A stretch of DNA of 51,201 nt from CAZPBN01 sp964584935. GTDB lineage: Bacteria > Acidobacteriota > Aminicenantia > Aminicenantales > Aminicenantaceae. The notes under the pieces were generated by a model. The model had not been told where the DNA came from and did no database searches. It worked only from the letters and a program-made list of their open reading frames with translations. The stretch lies in NCBI GenBank assembly GCA_964584935.1, contig CAZPBN010000018.1:1-51201 (forward strand). Direction: 5' to 3'. This document shows, piece by piece, positions 41,828 to 51,195 of the stretch; the stretch's first letter is position 1, and each line of letters starts with the position of its first letter. A program made the translations under genes and the position numbers.

Positions 41828-43246
41828 TTAATCAAATATTTTTCCGGGATTGAGAATATTTCGGGGATCAAAGACTTTCTTTATTCCTTTCATCAGAGAG
41901 ATCACCTCATCATCCAGCACATAGTGAAGATAAGGCATTTTAACCAGCCCGATTCCGTGTTCTCCCGAGATCATCCCTTTTCTGGACTGGCAATCACGGT
42001 ACAATTCCTCTCTGACTCTATCAATGTTCTCTTTCCATTCGTTATCAGGAAGGGTTACGATTGTCCCGTTTTCATATTTCCCTTTCATAATATGAGTGTG
42101 GACATTTCCGTCTGCAGCATGACCAAAAGTGGGCAGCCACATTCCATATTTCTCTGATACTTCCTTTACTTTTTTAACATGTTTGGCAATCTCTCCAGTG
42201 GGAACCACAATATCCAAAATTTCTATGGTGTGGGACTTTATGGCTTCATATATTTGACTCCGGATATCCAAAACATTTTTTTGCTTTTGGGGATTATCTG
42301 CCACAAACACTTCCAGAGCTCCTTTCTCCATACACACTTCTGCAATCGTTTCAGACATCCTGTCTATTTCGTCATCACTGGAAGCATCCACGATAACCAG
42401 AAGATATGTTTTTCCTTCCGAACATGGCCATTTCTTTTTCAGGTACTCTTCGGTAATTTGAATGACTTCCTTTCCGATGAATTCCACAGCAAGGGGAATT
42501 ATTTTTTTTCTCATAAATAAGGGAACGGTTTCGATGGCTTCTTCAAGTGTGTTATAAGGAATAATCAAGGACCGGGTGACTCCCGGAAAAGGCATAAGCT
42601 GGATGATCGCTTCTGTGATGATTCCCAGAGTCCCTTCGGAGCCGATCATCAAGTTTAAAAGGTTATAGCCGGTGCTTGTTTTCATCAATTTTCCACCCAG
42701 ATTGACCAACGCACCTGAGGGAAGGACAACCTCCAATCCCCTTATATAGTTCCTGATGATCCCGTATTTGACAGCCCGGCTTCCTCCAGCATTGGCAGCA
42801 ATCAAGCCTCCTATCATAGCGCTTTCATCGCCAGGATGGGGCGGAAAAAAAAGCCCCTGTTCTTCCACAGCCTCCATAAAATCCATCAAAGTCATTCCGG
42901 CTTCCACAACAGCCATTCTATTATTCTGGTCAATTTCAAGAATCCGATCCATATTTTCAAGAGAAAGCACAATCCCTTTATAATAAGGGACACAGCCCCC
43001 GCAAAGGCCTGTGGCTCCTCCTCTGGGAGTCACAGGAATATTTTCTTTGTTGGCTAGCTTCATGATTTCTGCAATTTCAGAAGCCTTCTCTGGCTTGACC
43101 ACCATTTCAGGCATCTCCCTGATTTCCCTGAGGGAAAATTCATCATGGCTGTAGTCGATCATTTTTTCAGGAACATCAATGACATTGTCTTTTCCTGTTA
43201 TATCGATGATTTGGCCTTTTATTTTTTGAGAGACTTTGTTATACAT
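41828..43246 (-). CDS. glcD: FAD-linked oxidase, glycolate/D-lactate dehydrogenase GlcD type
   Basis: 472 residues. The FAD-binding PCMH domain is at about 40-220 (VTPRGGATGLCGGCVPYYKGIVLSL, then PPHPGD and GGLIAANAGGSRAVKYG with IGSEGTLGIITEA). The C-terminal FAD-oxidase domain ends with PTFGHAADGNVHTHI, SGEHGIGLVKMPYL and DPRNILNPGKIF, all diagnostic. It oxidises a D-2-hydroxy acid such as glycolate or D-lactate. The iron-sulfur partner (GlcF) is not nearby, so the electron acceptor is unclear. Confidence 0.92.
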   Translation of the reverse strand: MYNKVSQKIKGQIIDITGKDNVIDVPEKMIDYSHDEFSLREIREMPEMVVKPEKASEIAEIMKLANKENIPVTPRGGATGLCGGCVPYYKGIVLSLENMDRILEIDQNNRMAVVEAGMTLMDFMEAVEEQGLFFPPHPGDESAMIGGLIAANAGGSRAVKYGIIRNYIRGLEVVLPSGALVNLGGKLMKTSTGYNLLNLMIGSEGTLGIITEAIIQLMPFPGVTRSLIIPYNTLEEAIETVPLFMRKKIIPLAVEFIGKEVIQITEEYLKKKWPCSEGKTYLLVIVDASSDDEIDRMSETIAEVCMEKGALEVFVADNPQKQKNVLDIRSQIYEAIKSHTIEILDIVVPTGEIAKHVKKVKEVSEKYGMWLPTFGHAADGNVHTHIMKGKYENGTIVTLPDNEWKENIDRVREELYRDCQSRKGMISGEHGIGLVKMPYLHYVLDDEVISLMKGIKKVFDPRNILNPGKIFD

Positions 43247-43253
43247 TTACTTT

Positions 43254-43525
43254 AGTCTATCTGGTCCTTTTCGTCCATTTGGTCTATCTAGTCGGTTCGG
43301 AATGTTCGGGGACCGGGCACTATATTATTTTCTCATCTTACGTCTCATGGCATTATTTCTTTCATCTCACGTCTTACGATTTTAGTCTATTTAGTCCTTT
43401 TCGTCCATTTGGTCTTTCTAGTCTATCTAGTCGGTTCGGGAACAAGTCTATACATTTTTAATATTCACGTCTTACATCTCACGTCTCACGTCTTACATCT
43501 TACTTCTTACGTCTGACGTCTTACT
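43254..43525. repeat. Alternating GTCYATTTR nonamer and CTYACGT heptamer arrays
   Basis: Nonamers at 43254-43298 and about 43384-43440 alternate with heptamer arrays at about 43328-43382 and 43463-43525. Each nonamer block ends in TCGGTTCGG. The last heptamers reach the stop codon of the VPS10 gene, so the repeats fill the whole spacer. Confidence 0.8.
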
Positions 43526-46500
43526 ATTTAATCATGATTGCCGGAATTCCTTCATTCCTTACAAGTTCATTAAAAGCAGTCACATCTTCCTCTACGATAT
43601 TTTTCAGTTTGCTTAACTGATCATCAGCTCTCAATGACAGCTCCTGAAACAGCTCGTAGGATTGATCCGTAGGCCGGGCATCCGCACTGGCAACAACTCT
43701 TGCCAGAGCAGAAATCTTATTATCGAGCTTAATAGGATAATTCAAGGGATCCTGCCCGCTTTTGGATTTGGATTGAATCAAAACATCTTCTACGGATTCA
43801 AGTTTACGGATAACTTTTTGTCCGGCTTCAACTATTTTCTTTTCCTTTTCAGTTCCTTTTAATTTTCTTAAAAGGTCTTTGATCTGTTTTTTCACATCCC
43901 GCAAACGATTGATTCCCTTGTTGACTTCTGTTATTTTATCTCGGATTTCAATAAGAAAATCAAACTGCTCCTGAAATTCTTCCTGGGTGGTTGAAATCCT
44001 CGGATCTTTCTTCCAGTTCCATACTTGTTCCCATGATTCATCTCCCACAGTCAAACGGACTTTATAAGTTCCAGGCACAGCTATAGGACCACTCAACATT
44101 CCTCCCCAAAGAATCGCTCCGGGGACTCTGACCGCATCCGGATAACGCATATCCCAGATAAATCGATTCATTCCTTCCTGAGCGATTAGCCCTGAAGAAC
44201 TCATCCTTCCGAACCAGCGAGCCATCTCTGAATCCCTTTCTTTTCCTTTCCGAGTGCTGGAAAAGTTTTTGATGACTTTTCCCTTATCATCCATAAATTC
44301 CAGAACAACTTTCTCTTCAGGTTTTTCTTTAAAATAATAATAGATAACTGACCCAGAAGGAGGATTCTGTCCCATGTCTTCCACCGGATAACTTCTTCCT
44401 TGCATTCGGTAAGCATCGCGTGGCTTGAACAGGAACACCTCAGCATGAGCTGCTTCATCACTTATCTGATGCAACGGTGTCAAATCATCGAGTATCCAGA
44501 AAGAACGTCCGTGGGTGGCGGCAACAAGGTCATTTTCTTTGACTACCATATCATGGATGGGAACCACAGGCAGATTCAGTTGAAGTGACTGCCAACTGCT
44601 GCCATCATCAAATGAAACAAACATGCCTGTTTCTGTTCCGGCATAAAGAAGCCCTTTTCTCTCTGGATCTTCTCTGACAACCCGAACAAATGTTTTTTGG
44701 GGAAAATCATCCGATATTTTCTTCCAGGATTGACCAAAATTTTCCGTTTTATAGATATAAGGATTAAAGTCATCCAGTTCATGACAATCCACGGCTATAT
44801 AGGCAGTCCCTGCATCAAAGGTAGAGGGCTCTATCATGCTGATGAGTCCCCACTCCGGCATTTTCTTGGGAGTGATGTTTTTCCAGTTTTCTCCTCCGTC
44901 CTTTGTTATATGGATAAGACCGTCATCGCTTCCAGCCCATAAAATATCCTTATCATGATAAGATTCTGCCAGGGCAAAAACAGTGCAGTAATATTCCACA
45001 CTGGTGTTATCCTTGGTAATGGGACCTCCTGAAGACTGCTGTTTGCTCTTATCATTTTTTGTAAGATCAGGACTGATGACTTCCCAGCTCTGTCCCTCAT
45101 TTGTGCTTTTGAAAATAACCTGGGCAGCATGGTAAAGGATATCGGAATCAAACCGGGAGACAACGATTGGAGCTGTCCACTGGAAGCGGTATTTGAGTTT
45201 TGCAGCCCCCCAGCCCATAGGATTATCAGGCCAGGCTGTTATAATCCGCCTCTGACGGGTTTCATAATCCCATCGGGTGATCAACCCTCCATAGCTTCCG
45301 GCATAAACTATGTCAGGATTATCATGCCGGGGCGCAATATGGCCGCTTTCTCCGCCTCCCACAGAATGCCAGTCTTTGTTACCAATTCCATATCCGCTGG
45401 TTCTGCTGGAAATCCTTACTGTCGAGTTATCCTGTTGGGCTCCGTAGACTCTGTAGGGAAAATGATTGTCTGTGATCACATGATAAAACTGGGCAGTGGG
45501 TTGATTGTCCTGCTGCGTCCAGGATTCTCCTCCATTATAAGTCACATTGGCTCCGCCATCATTGGAATTGATCATTCTATCCGGATTGTTAGGGTCAATC
45601 CACAGGTCGTGGTTGTCTCCATGAGGGACTCTGATATAGGAATAGGTTTTGCCCCCATCCACAGACCTGAACAGTCCCGTATTCAAAACATAAACCTTAT
45701 TCATATCCTTTGTATCAGCATAAATTCTCGAATAGTACCAAGCGCGCTGTCTCAAAAATCTATCGTCATTGACCTTTCTCCATGATTCTCCCCCGTCATC
45801 GGAACGAAACACTCCTCCGTCCTTAGCCTCAATGATCGCCCATATCCGGTCCGGTTTTACCGGAGAAACGGACACTCCGATTTTTCCAAGAATTTCCCGG
45901 GGAAGACCGCTATTCTTTGATATTTCTTCCCAGGTGTCTCCTCCATCTTTGGACTTGTAGAGTCCGCTTCCCGGTCCTCCGCTGGAAAGACTGTAAGGAG
46001 TCCTGAAAAATTCCCACAACGCTGCATAGATTATGCGTGGATTGGATGGATCCAGTATGAGGTCGATGGCTCCTGTCTTATCATCTTCAAACAGTATCTT
46101 TTCCCACGTTTTTCCACCGTCATTGGATCTGAATACGCCTCTTTCTTTATTGGGACCGTAAACGTGCCCCAGAGCAGCCACATAGACGAGGTCAGGATTC
46201 CGGGGATGGATACGGATTCGTGATATCTGGCTTGTATTTTTCAATCCCATATGCTTCCATGTTTGTCCAGCATCGGTTGATTTATACACTCCGTCTCCGT
46301 GAGAAACATTTCCTCTTACAGGAGCTTCTCCCATTCCCACATAAACAACATTCGGATCCCATCCTGACACAGCCACAGCTCCAACCGAACCTGTCCGGAA
46401 AGATCCATCAGAAACCGGTTTCCAGCTCAAACCGCCGTCCACTGTTTTCCAGACTCCTCCCCCGCAACAACCGAAATAATATACATAAGGCTGATCAGGG

Positions 46501-46688
46501 ATCCCGGTCACTGCTGTCGCTCTTCCTCCCCGGAAAGGTCCTATCAATCTCCATTTCATGGCTTTATAAAGACTGGTATCATATTTTCCCGAATTTTGAG
46601 AAGCTCCGGGAGCTGTTAAGGCTAAATCTGCAAAAATGAACAACAAAAACATAAAAATAAGAAAAATACTATTCCATTTTTTTCTCAT
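43524..46688 (-). CDS. Exported VPS10/BNR-repeat beta-propeller protein (large paralogue)
   Basis: 1054 residues. Signal peptide (IFLIFMFLLFIFADLALTAPG). Many Asp-box repeats (TVDGGLSW, STDAGQTW, NDGGKTW, KDGGDTW, DDGGESW, VDGGKTY, NEGQSW, KDGGENW, TENFGQSW) build two propellers; DHHGLWIDP of the paralogue is here DNHDLWIDPNNPDRMINSNDGG. After residue ~760 come a FlgD-like strand domain and a ~150-residue coiled-coil tail (DKITEVNKGINRLRDVKKQI) that the 893-residue paralogue lacks. GGGAG lies eight bases before the ATG. Family members bind or process peptides in other systems, but no activity can be assigned here. Confidence 0.87.
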   Translation of the reverse strand: MRKKWNSIFLIFMFLLFIFADLALTAPGASQNSGKYDTSLYKAMKWRLIGPFRGGRATAVTGIPDQPYVYYFGCCGGGVWKTVDGGLSWKPVSDGSFRTGSVGAVAVSGWDPNVVYVGMGEAPVRGNVSHGDGVYKSTDAGQTWKHMGLKNTSQISRIRIHPRNPDLVYVAALGHVYGPNKERGVFRSNDGGKTWEKILFEDDKTGAIDLILDPSNPRIIYAALWEFFRTPYSLSSGGPGSGLYKSKDGGDTWEEISKNSGLPREILGKIGVSVSPVKPDRIWAIIEAKDGGVFRSDDGGESWRKVNDDRFLRQRAWYYSRIYADTKDMNKVYVLNTGLFRSVDGGKTYSYIRVPHGDNHDLWIDPNNPDRMINSNDGGANVTYNGGESWTQQDNQPTAQFYHVITDNHFPYRVYGAQQDNSTVRISSRTSGYGIGNKDWHSVGGGESGHIAPRHDNPDIVYAGSYGGLITRWDYETRQRRIITAWPDNPMGWGAAKLKYRFQWTAPIVVSRFDSDILYHAAQVIFKSTNEGQSWEVISPDLTKNDKSKQQSSGGPITKDNTSVEYYCTVFALAESYHDKDILWAGSDDGLIHITKDGGENWKNITPKKMPEWGLISMIEPSTFDAGTAYIAVDCHELDDFNPYIYKTENFGQSWKKISDDFPQKTFVRVVREDPERKGLLYAGTETGMFVSFDDGSSWQSLQLNLPVVPIHDMVVKENDLVAATHGRSFWILDDLTPLHQISDEAAHAEVFLFKPRDAYRMQGRSYPVEDMGQNPPSGSVIYYYFKEKPEEKVVLEFMDDKGKVIKNFSSTRKGKERDSEMARWFGRMSSSGLIAQEGMNRFIWDMRYPDAVRVPGAILWGGMLSGPIAVPGTYKVRLTVGDESWEQVWNWKKDPRISTTQEEFQEQFDFLIEIRDKITEVNKGINRLRDVKKQIKDLLRKLKGTEKEKKIVEAGQKVIRKLESVEDVLIQSKSKSGQDPLNYPIKLDNKISALARVVASADARPTDQSYELFQELSLRADDQLSKLKNIVEEDVTAFNELVRNEGIPAIMIK

Positions 46689-46731
46689 GATTTTTTCTCC
46701 CTGGCAAAAATAAATAATTCATTTATTATTT

Positions 46732-46958
46732 AACGTCTGACGATTTTAGTCTATTTAGTCCATTTGGTCCTTTTCGTCTGTTTCGTCCATTGAGTCTGTT
46801 CGTGGACTGGGCCCTACAGAATACTTACGTCTTACGTCTCACGTCTCACGTCTGACGTCTCACGATTATATTGTTTTCTCATCTCACGTCTCACGTCTCA
46901 CGTCTTACGATTATATTGTTTTCTCATCTCACGTCTTACGTCTCACGTCTTACGATTC
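46732..46958. repeat. Composite repeat spacer with a 45-bp higher-order repeat
   Basis: Nonamers GTCTATTTA / GTCCATTTG / GTCCTTTTC run from 46749 to 46802, then GGGCCCTACAGAATAC, then CTYACGT heptamers from 46826. The phrase ACGATTATATTGTTTTCTC plus following heptamers occurs at 46862 and again at 46907, a 45-base period. The array continues into the last codons of transketolase. Confidence 0.8.
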
Positions 46959-48783
46959 ACAATATAATATCTTCCACTGCTTTTTTAATATGGGCAGCAC
47001 TGATTCCGTAGAGATCCATCAACTCATCTTTTTTTCCCGACCTGGGGAGATCATTCACAGCAAGATGAATGACTTCTGCGCTGCCTCCCAGAGCGGAATA
47101 AACCGCATCTCCCAATCCGCCGTTTTTAAAATGGTCTTCGACAACAACTGCCCGGCTTTGGGCATCTTTCACTTCCTCTATTATTCCGTCTCTATCCAGC
47201 GGCTGGACAGAATAGGCATCCACAACACTCACTTTTATATTCTCTCTTATCAATTCCTCGTAGGCTTTCAATGCTTCATGAACAGTGATACCGGCTGCAA
47301 TGATACAGACTCTGTCCTCACTGCTTTTTCTCAACACTTTTGAGCCTCCTATGGGAAAATGTTCTTCTTTTTCATAGAGAATAGGCGTTCCCGGCCGGGT
47401 AGTCCGTAAATAGGAAATTCCCCAGTGCTCCGCAAGGGTTTTCACACATGCTTCGGATGAGTAAGCATCACTGGGGTATAGAATAACACAATCCGGTATA
47501 GGCCTGAACATCGCCAAATCCTCAAGCCCCATTTGAGAAGGACCATCCTCACCAATGCTCACACCTGAGTGGGAGCCCACAAATTTTATATTGGAAAACG
47601 AATAAGCTGCCATTCGTATCTGGTCATGGGCACGGCTCCAGAATGCCGAAAAAGTCGCCACAAAGGGAATAAACCCTTTAGAAGCCAATCCCATTCCCAT
47701 CCCTGCTATACACTGCTCTGCAATATACAACTGGAAAGACCTTTCCGGAAACTTTTCCATGAAAAATTCAGCATAGGTGGAATTTTTCACATCTCCGTCC
47801 AGCACAATCACCGCATCATTGACTTTTCCCAGATTCACCAGAGCATTCCCGTAAGCACGGCGAGTGGCAATTCCTTCTTTGTAGTCATTTCGTTTGAATT
47901 CTGTATCTTTTTTTAATGGCGGAAAAACTGCTTTTTCCGGCCGGGTTACATAATCCCTGGATTCAATCTCCGGCATATTTCCTAACTCATCAAGTGCTTT
48001 TTTAGCATCGTCTCCTTTTAAAGGTTTTCCATGCCAGCCGTTTTCATCCTCAATAAAAGAAACTCCTTTCCCTTTGATCGTCTTAGCCAGAATCGCCACC
48101 GGTTTACGACTTTGATTTGCTTTTTTAAAAGCCTTTAAAATGTCAGGGATAGTGTGGCCATCAACACCAACGACATCCCATCCGAAAGCTTCAAATTTTC
48201 TTTCATACACATTGATATCGTGTTCATGCATAGTGGCGTTGGATTGACCTAGCCTGTTTATATCCACAACAGCAATGAGGTTATCCAGTTTATATAGGGA
48301 AGCGGCATTGGCTGCTTCCCATACAGCTCCTTCCGCGCATTCGCCATCCCCCATTAAAACATAAGTTCTTCCTGGAGATTTTCTTAACTTCATGGCTAAA
48401 GATATACCTGCTCCAACGGATAATCCTTGACCAAGAGAGCCGGTTGCCGCTTTGACCCATTTTATCCGGGGAGTGGGATGTCCTTCGAAATTACTGTCTA
48501 TCTTTCTGAGATTCATCAAATCGGATATAGGAAATATCCCCGCTTCCGCATAGGCTGCCCATAATATCGGTGCGGCATGCCCTTTTGAAAGCACAAACTC
48601 ATCATTGGCTTCATCCTCCGGGTCTTCCGGATTGAATCTCATCTCATCAAAAAACAGGCATGCCACCAGTTCAGCCGCTGAAAGGCAGGTGGACGGATGG
48701 CCGGAGCCAGCTTTGGTTGTTGATTTGATCGAATGAATCCTTAATCTCTTGGCAATTTGACTTAAAATATCTTTTTTATCCAT
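46957..48783 (-). CDS. tkt: Transketolase
   Basis: 608 residues, N- and C-terminal parts in one chain. Thiamine-diphosphate domain: TKAGSGHPSTCLSAAEL near 22, FVLSKGHAAPILW, and GDGECAEGAVWEAA with the GDG...N motif near 145-172. Pyrimidine domain: YIAEQCIAGMGMGLASKG with the catalytic glutamate, FVGSHSGVSIGEDGPSQMGLEDLAMFR. Then a C-terminal domain. It moves two-carbon units in the pentose phosphate pathway. ATG 48783 is ten bases from GGAGG and the TTG just before it seven, so either may be the start. The last codons overlap the repeat array. Confidence 0.95.
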   Translation of the reverse strand: MDKKDILSQIAKRLRIHSIKSTTKAGSGHPSTCLSAAELVACLFFDEMRFNPEDPEDEANDEFVLSKGHAAPILWAAYAEAGIFPISDLMNLRKIDSNFEGHPTPRIKWVKAATGSLGQGLSVGAGISLAMKLRKSPGRTYVLMGDGECAEGAVWEAANAASLYKLDNLIAVVDINRLGQSNATMHEHDINVYERKFEAFGWDVVGVDGHTIPDILKAFKKANQSRKPVAILAKTIKGKGVSFIEDENGWHGKPLKGDDAKKALDELGNMPEIESRDYVTRPEKAVFPPLKKDTEFKRNDYKEGIATRRAYGNALVNLGKVNDAVIVLDGDVKNSTYAEFFMEKFPERSFQLYIAEQCIAGMGMGLASKGFIPFVATFSAFWSRAHDQIRMAAYSFSNIKFVGSHSGVSIGEDGPSQMGLEDLAMFRPIPDCVILYPSDAYSSEACVKTLAEHWGISYLRTTRPGTPILYEKEEHFPIGGSKVLRKSSEDRVCIIAAGITVHEALKAYEELIRENIKVSVVDAYSVQPLDRDGIIEEVKDAQSRAVVVEDHFKNGGLGDAVYSALGGSAEVIHLAVNDLPRSGKKDELMDLYGISAAHIKKAVEDIIL

Positions 48784-48903
48784 CAAGTTAAGACCTCCTC
48801 TCTAAATCTTATGTCTCTCAATGAATATGCTCCCATAAGTTGGCTATTATATAACCTTCAAATCCCGATAACAAGAAATATTTTGGAGGGCTCAATTCCG
48901 AAA

Positions 48904-49349
48904 GCGTTAATTGCGTTTGTTGCGTTACTTGCGTTACTTGCGTTTGTTGCGTTAATTGCGTTTGTGGCGTTTGTTGCGTTACTTGCGTTTGTTGCGTTAA
49001 TATTGCCTGTGTGGTCTATCCAGTCTATTTAGTTCATTTGGTCTATTAGGTCAATCTAGTCGATTTGGTCCTTTTGGTCTGTTTGGTTTATCTCGTCTGT
49101 TCGGACTGCTCGGGGACCAGTATTCTGTGACACCAATGTTCTATGTATTTTCCTGACTGCTCGAGGATCAGTCCCTACATGAAATTTATTTTTGTAATCC
49201 CATCATTGAATGTATTCTGTAGGGTCCGGTTCCCAAACGGTCCGCATGATTCAATCCCGTATCGGACTATCTTTTATTACACCTTCGCTATTCGTATTTC
49301 CAAGCCTGTTCAGCAACCAGTCCCTACAGAATAAATATAGTAAATGAAT
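48904..49349. repeat. GCGTTNNTT array, GTCYATTTR array and hairpin-family blocks
   Basis: 48904-49003 holds about eleven GCGTTNNTT nonamers, among the cleanest arrays in the window. 49013-49105 holds degenerate GTCYATTTR nonamers. From 49105 to 49335 there are GGACTGCTCGGGGACCAG, CAGTCCCTACA and TGTAGGGTCCGG blocks, inverted and direct members of the hairpin family. No gene is supported; a 73-codon frame over the first array only translates the repeat. Confidence 0.8.
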
Positions 49350-50090
49350 TTATTTCAAAATGTACAAATAATTCATCAATTTTCCATTTCTTTCCAAAAC
49401 CAATTCAATCCGGTTATAACTTTTGAATCGATCATACAGCCCTAACAGCTCTGTGACATTATCAAGAACCACACGATTGATTTCTTTTAAAATGTCATTT
49501 TTCTTTATTCCAATCTGGGATAAAATGGTATCCTTTGGTATTTTCGTTATCTTAAAACCCTGTATTCGGTCATCCTTGCTGTAGGGAACAAACCGGGTTT
49601 CCTGCATGATTTTCGTCCATTCTTTTTCTATTCTCTCTTCCACTTCCTCGCGGACAAACTCCATTTTTATCTGACCTATTTTCTCTTTGTGTATGACTGT
49701 GGTTCCTTTTGGTTTGACTTCAATTCCTTTTTCTTTTTTTATGCTGTCAACTTGTTTCATTCCAGTCTCCACAATTCCTCCTCTTGTATAGAATATTTGA
49801 TACTCTATTCCTCCTTTTTCCATAATGATTCGGTTTTGGAACACCTTGGTCAATTGATAACCATATATGCTTTCACCGGGATGCAATAAAATAATTTCTT
49901 CATTTCGTTCATCTTTCAATATGGCAACACATGAAGAATCATCTTCGGATAAAACAATGCCGTTCAAACTCATTTGCGGTTTTATATCCTCGGATCCCAA
50001 TGATTGTGAATGCAAAAAAATTCCTATAACCATTACCAAAAGAAAAATGAGAGCTGTAAAATAGGAACCGTATTTCATTCTGTATTCCAT
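49350..50090 (-). CDS. GspC-like / PDZ-domain membrane protein
   Basis: 246 residues. One N-terminal membrane helix (YFTALIFLLVMVIGIFL), a periplasmic region like the GspC homology region (LNGIVLSEDDSSCVAILKD, then HPGESIYGYQLTKVFQNRIIMEKGG), a helical linker, and a C-terminal PDZ domain (IQGFKITKIPKDTILSQIGIKKNDILKEINR). This is the GspC layout, the inner-membrane clamp of type II secretion that contacts the outer-membrane secretin. No other gsp gene is in the window, so it is either an orphan or a GspC-like protein with another task. The start is uncertain (50090 or 50078) since no clear ribosome binding site is seen. Confidence 0.72.
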   Translation of the reverse strand: MEYRMKYGSYFTALIFLLVMVIGIFLHSQSLGSEDIKPQMSLNGIVLSEDDSSCVAILKDERNEEIILLHPGESIYGYQLTKVFQNRIIMEKGGIEYQIFYTRGGIVETGMKQVDSIKKEKGIEVKPKGTTVIHKEKIGQIKMEFVREEVEERIEKEWTKIMQETRFVPYSKDDRIQGFKITKIPKDTILSQIGIKKNDILKEINRVVLDNVTELLGLYDRFKSYNRIELVLERNGKLMNYLYILK

Positions 50091-50124
50091 TATAATTCAA
50101 AGAAAATTGGATAACAACTTTGAA

Positions 50125-50153
50125 TTGACAATTCAAAAAATATGCTTTAGATT
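50125..50153 (+). promoter_or_regulatory. Promoter of pyrF
   Basis: TTGACA (50125-50130), 17 bases, TAGATT (50148-50153). Transcription would start near 50160, ahead of ATG 50182 but after an upstream in-frame start at 50107, which supports the shorter protein. Confidence 0.6.
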
Positions 50154-50181
50154 AATCTCATCCGTAAAAGAAACGTTGGAT

Positions 50182-50871
50182 ATGGATTTGAAAGACAGAA
50201 TTTTTGTTGCCCTTGATGTGGACAAAGAGCTTTTTTATCAATTGCTGTCTCAACTGAAATCCCCCACTCATTATAAAATTGGCTTTCCTCTCTTTCTCAA
50301 AATTGGATTAAGCGGAGTTCAAAAGCTCAAAGAAGAAGGAAAAAAACTGTTTCTTGATTTCAAACTTTTTGATATCCCCAGTACGATGACAGAAACTTCG
50401 AAATCATTAATCGATATGGGAGCTGATTTCTTTACCGTTCATCTTTCATCAGGAAAAGAGCACCTAAAACATGTGGTGGAGACTGTCAGGGATAAAAGCA
50501 ACGGAAATGTCAAAATACTGGGCGTTTCAGTTCTCACCTCTTTCTCTAGAGAAGACCTGAATGAGATCAACATTGACAGTGACATAGAAATGCATGTGCT
50601 CAAGCTTGCTGAAATCGGGAAACAGGCAGGAATCGACGGCATTGTTTCTTCCCCGCAAGAACTCAGATTGCTGAGAAAGAATTTTGGTGATGACTACATC
50701 TATGTCACGCCGGGAATAAGACCTTCTTGGAGCGCCCGCGATGACCAGAAAAGAGTGATGGGATTCAGGGAAGCCATTAGAGAAGGAGCAACCTACACAG
50801 TTATCGGACGGCCGATCACACAAGCCTCTGACCCAGAGTCTGCCTTCCAAAAAATCATAACCGAAGGATAA
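50182..50871 (+). CDS. pyrF: Orotidine 5'-phosphate decarboxylase
   Basis: 229 residues from ATG 50182. Last step of UMP synthesis. Catalytic LDFKLFDIP gives D59, K61 and D64; VALDVD at the N-terminus, YKIGFPLF, GVSVLTSFS, and the phosphate-binding TPGIRPS plus VIGRPITQASDP at the end are all present, so it is a complete subclass-I enzyme. The promoter inside the frame upstream rules against a start at 50107. It is divergent from the GspC-like gene with only 91 bases between starts. No other pyr gene is close. Confidence 0.95.
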   Translation: MDLKDRIFVALDVDKELFYQLLSQLKSPTHYKIGFPLFLKIGLSGVQKLKEEGKKLFLDFKLFDIPSTMTETSKSLIDMGADFFTVHLSSGKEHLKHVVETVRDKSNGNVKILGVSVLTSFSREDLNEINIDSDIEMHVLKLAEIGKQAGIDGIVSSPQELRLLRKNFGDDYIYVTPGIRPSWSARDDQKRVMGFREAIREGATYTVIGRPITQASDPESAFQKIITEG

Positions 50872-50958
50872 TAATTATGTAGGGCCCAAACCCCGAACAG
50901 TCCGGATAGTTTTGGATTTGGATTGCCCGGGAGTTAAGTTATATGCCTTGTAGGTTAT

Positions 50959-51195
50959 ATGCCTTGGCTGACTTATATTATAGATATAGAATAAGTTAAT
51001 AAAAAAAATCCTTCATATACAGTCTTAAACAAAATTTTTGTAGCCAAAAATCGGTTTTAAGGATAAAAAAAATTCTGTTTTGGGAAATATTCTTAAAAGC
51101 TATTTTTGGCCCAAAAAATAAATTTTAAGAAATTTTTAAGGAGATGCATTTTTGCTATCTATAATTAAATCAATATATTAAATCAGCCAAGGCAT
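50959..51195. mobile_element. 237-bp gene-free element with terminal inverted repeats (element B), MITE-like
   Basis: ATGCCTTGGCTGA at 50959-50971 has a perfect inverted copy TCAGCCAAGGCAT at 51183-51195. The interior is very AT-rich, with no gene, and includes TCTTAAAAG...TATTTTTGG...TTTTAAG, the same arrangement as in element A despite different ends. A second TATATGCCTTG copy lies just outside the left end at 50940-50950. The right end is six bases from the window boundary, so the flank cannot be checked. Confidence 0.55.

Noticed and set aside
48811..49032. 73-codon open frame with AFVALLALLAFVALIAFVAF-like repeats, resembling a membrane peptide
   Set aside because: It only translates the GCGTTNNTT nonamer array, a repeat seen in other spacers; no ribosome binding site.
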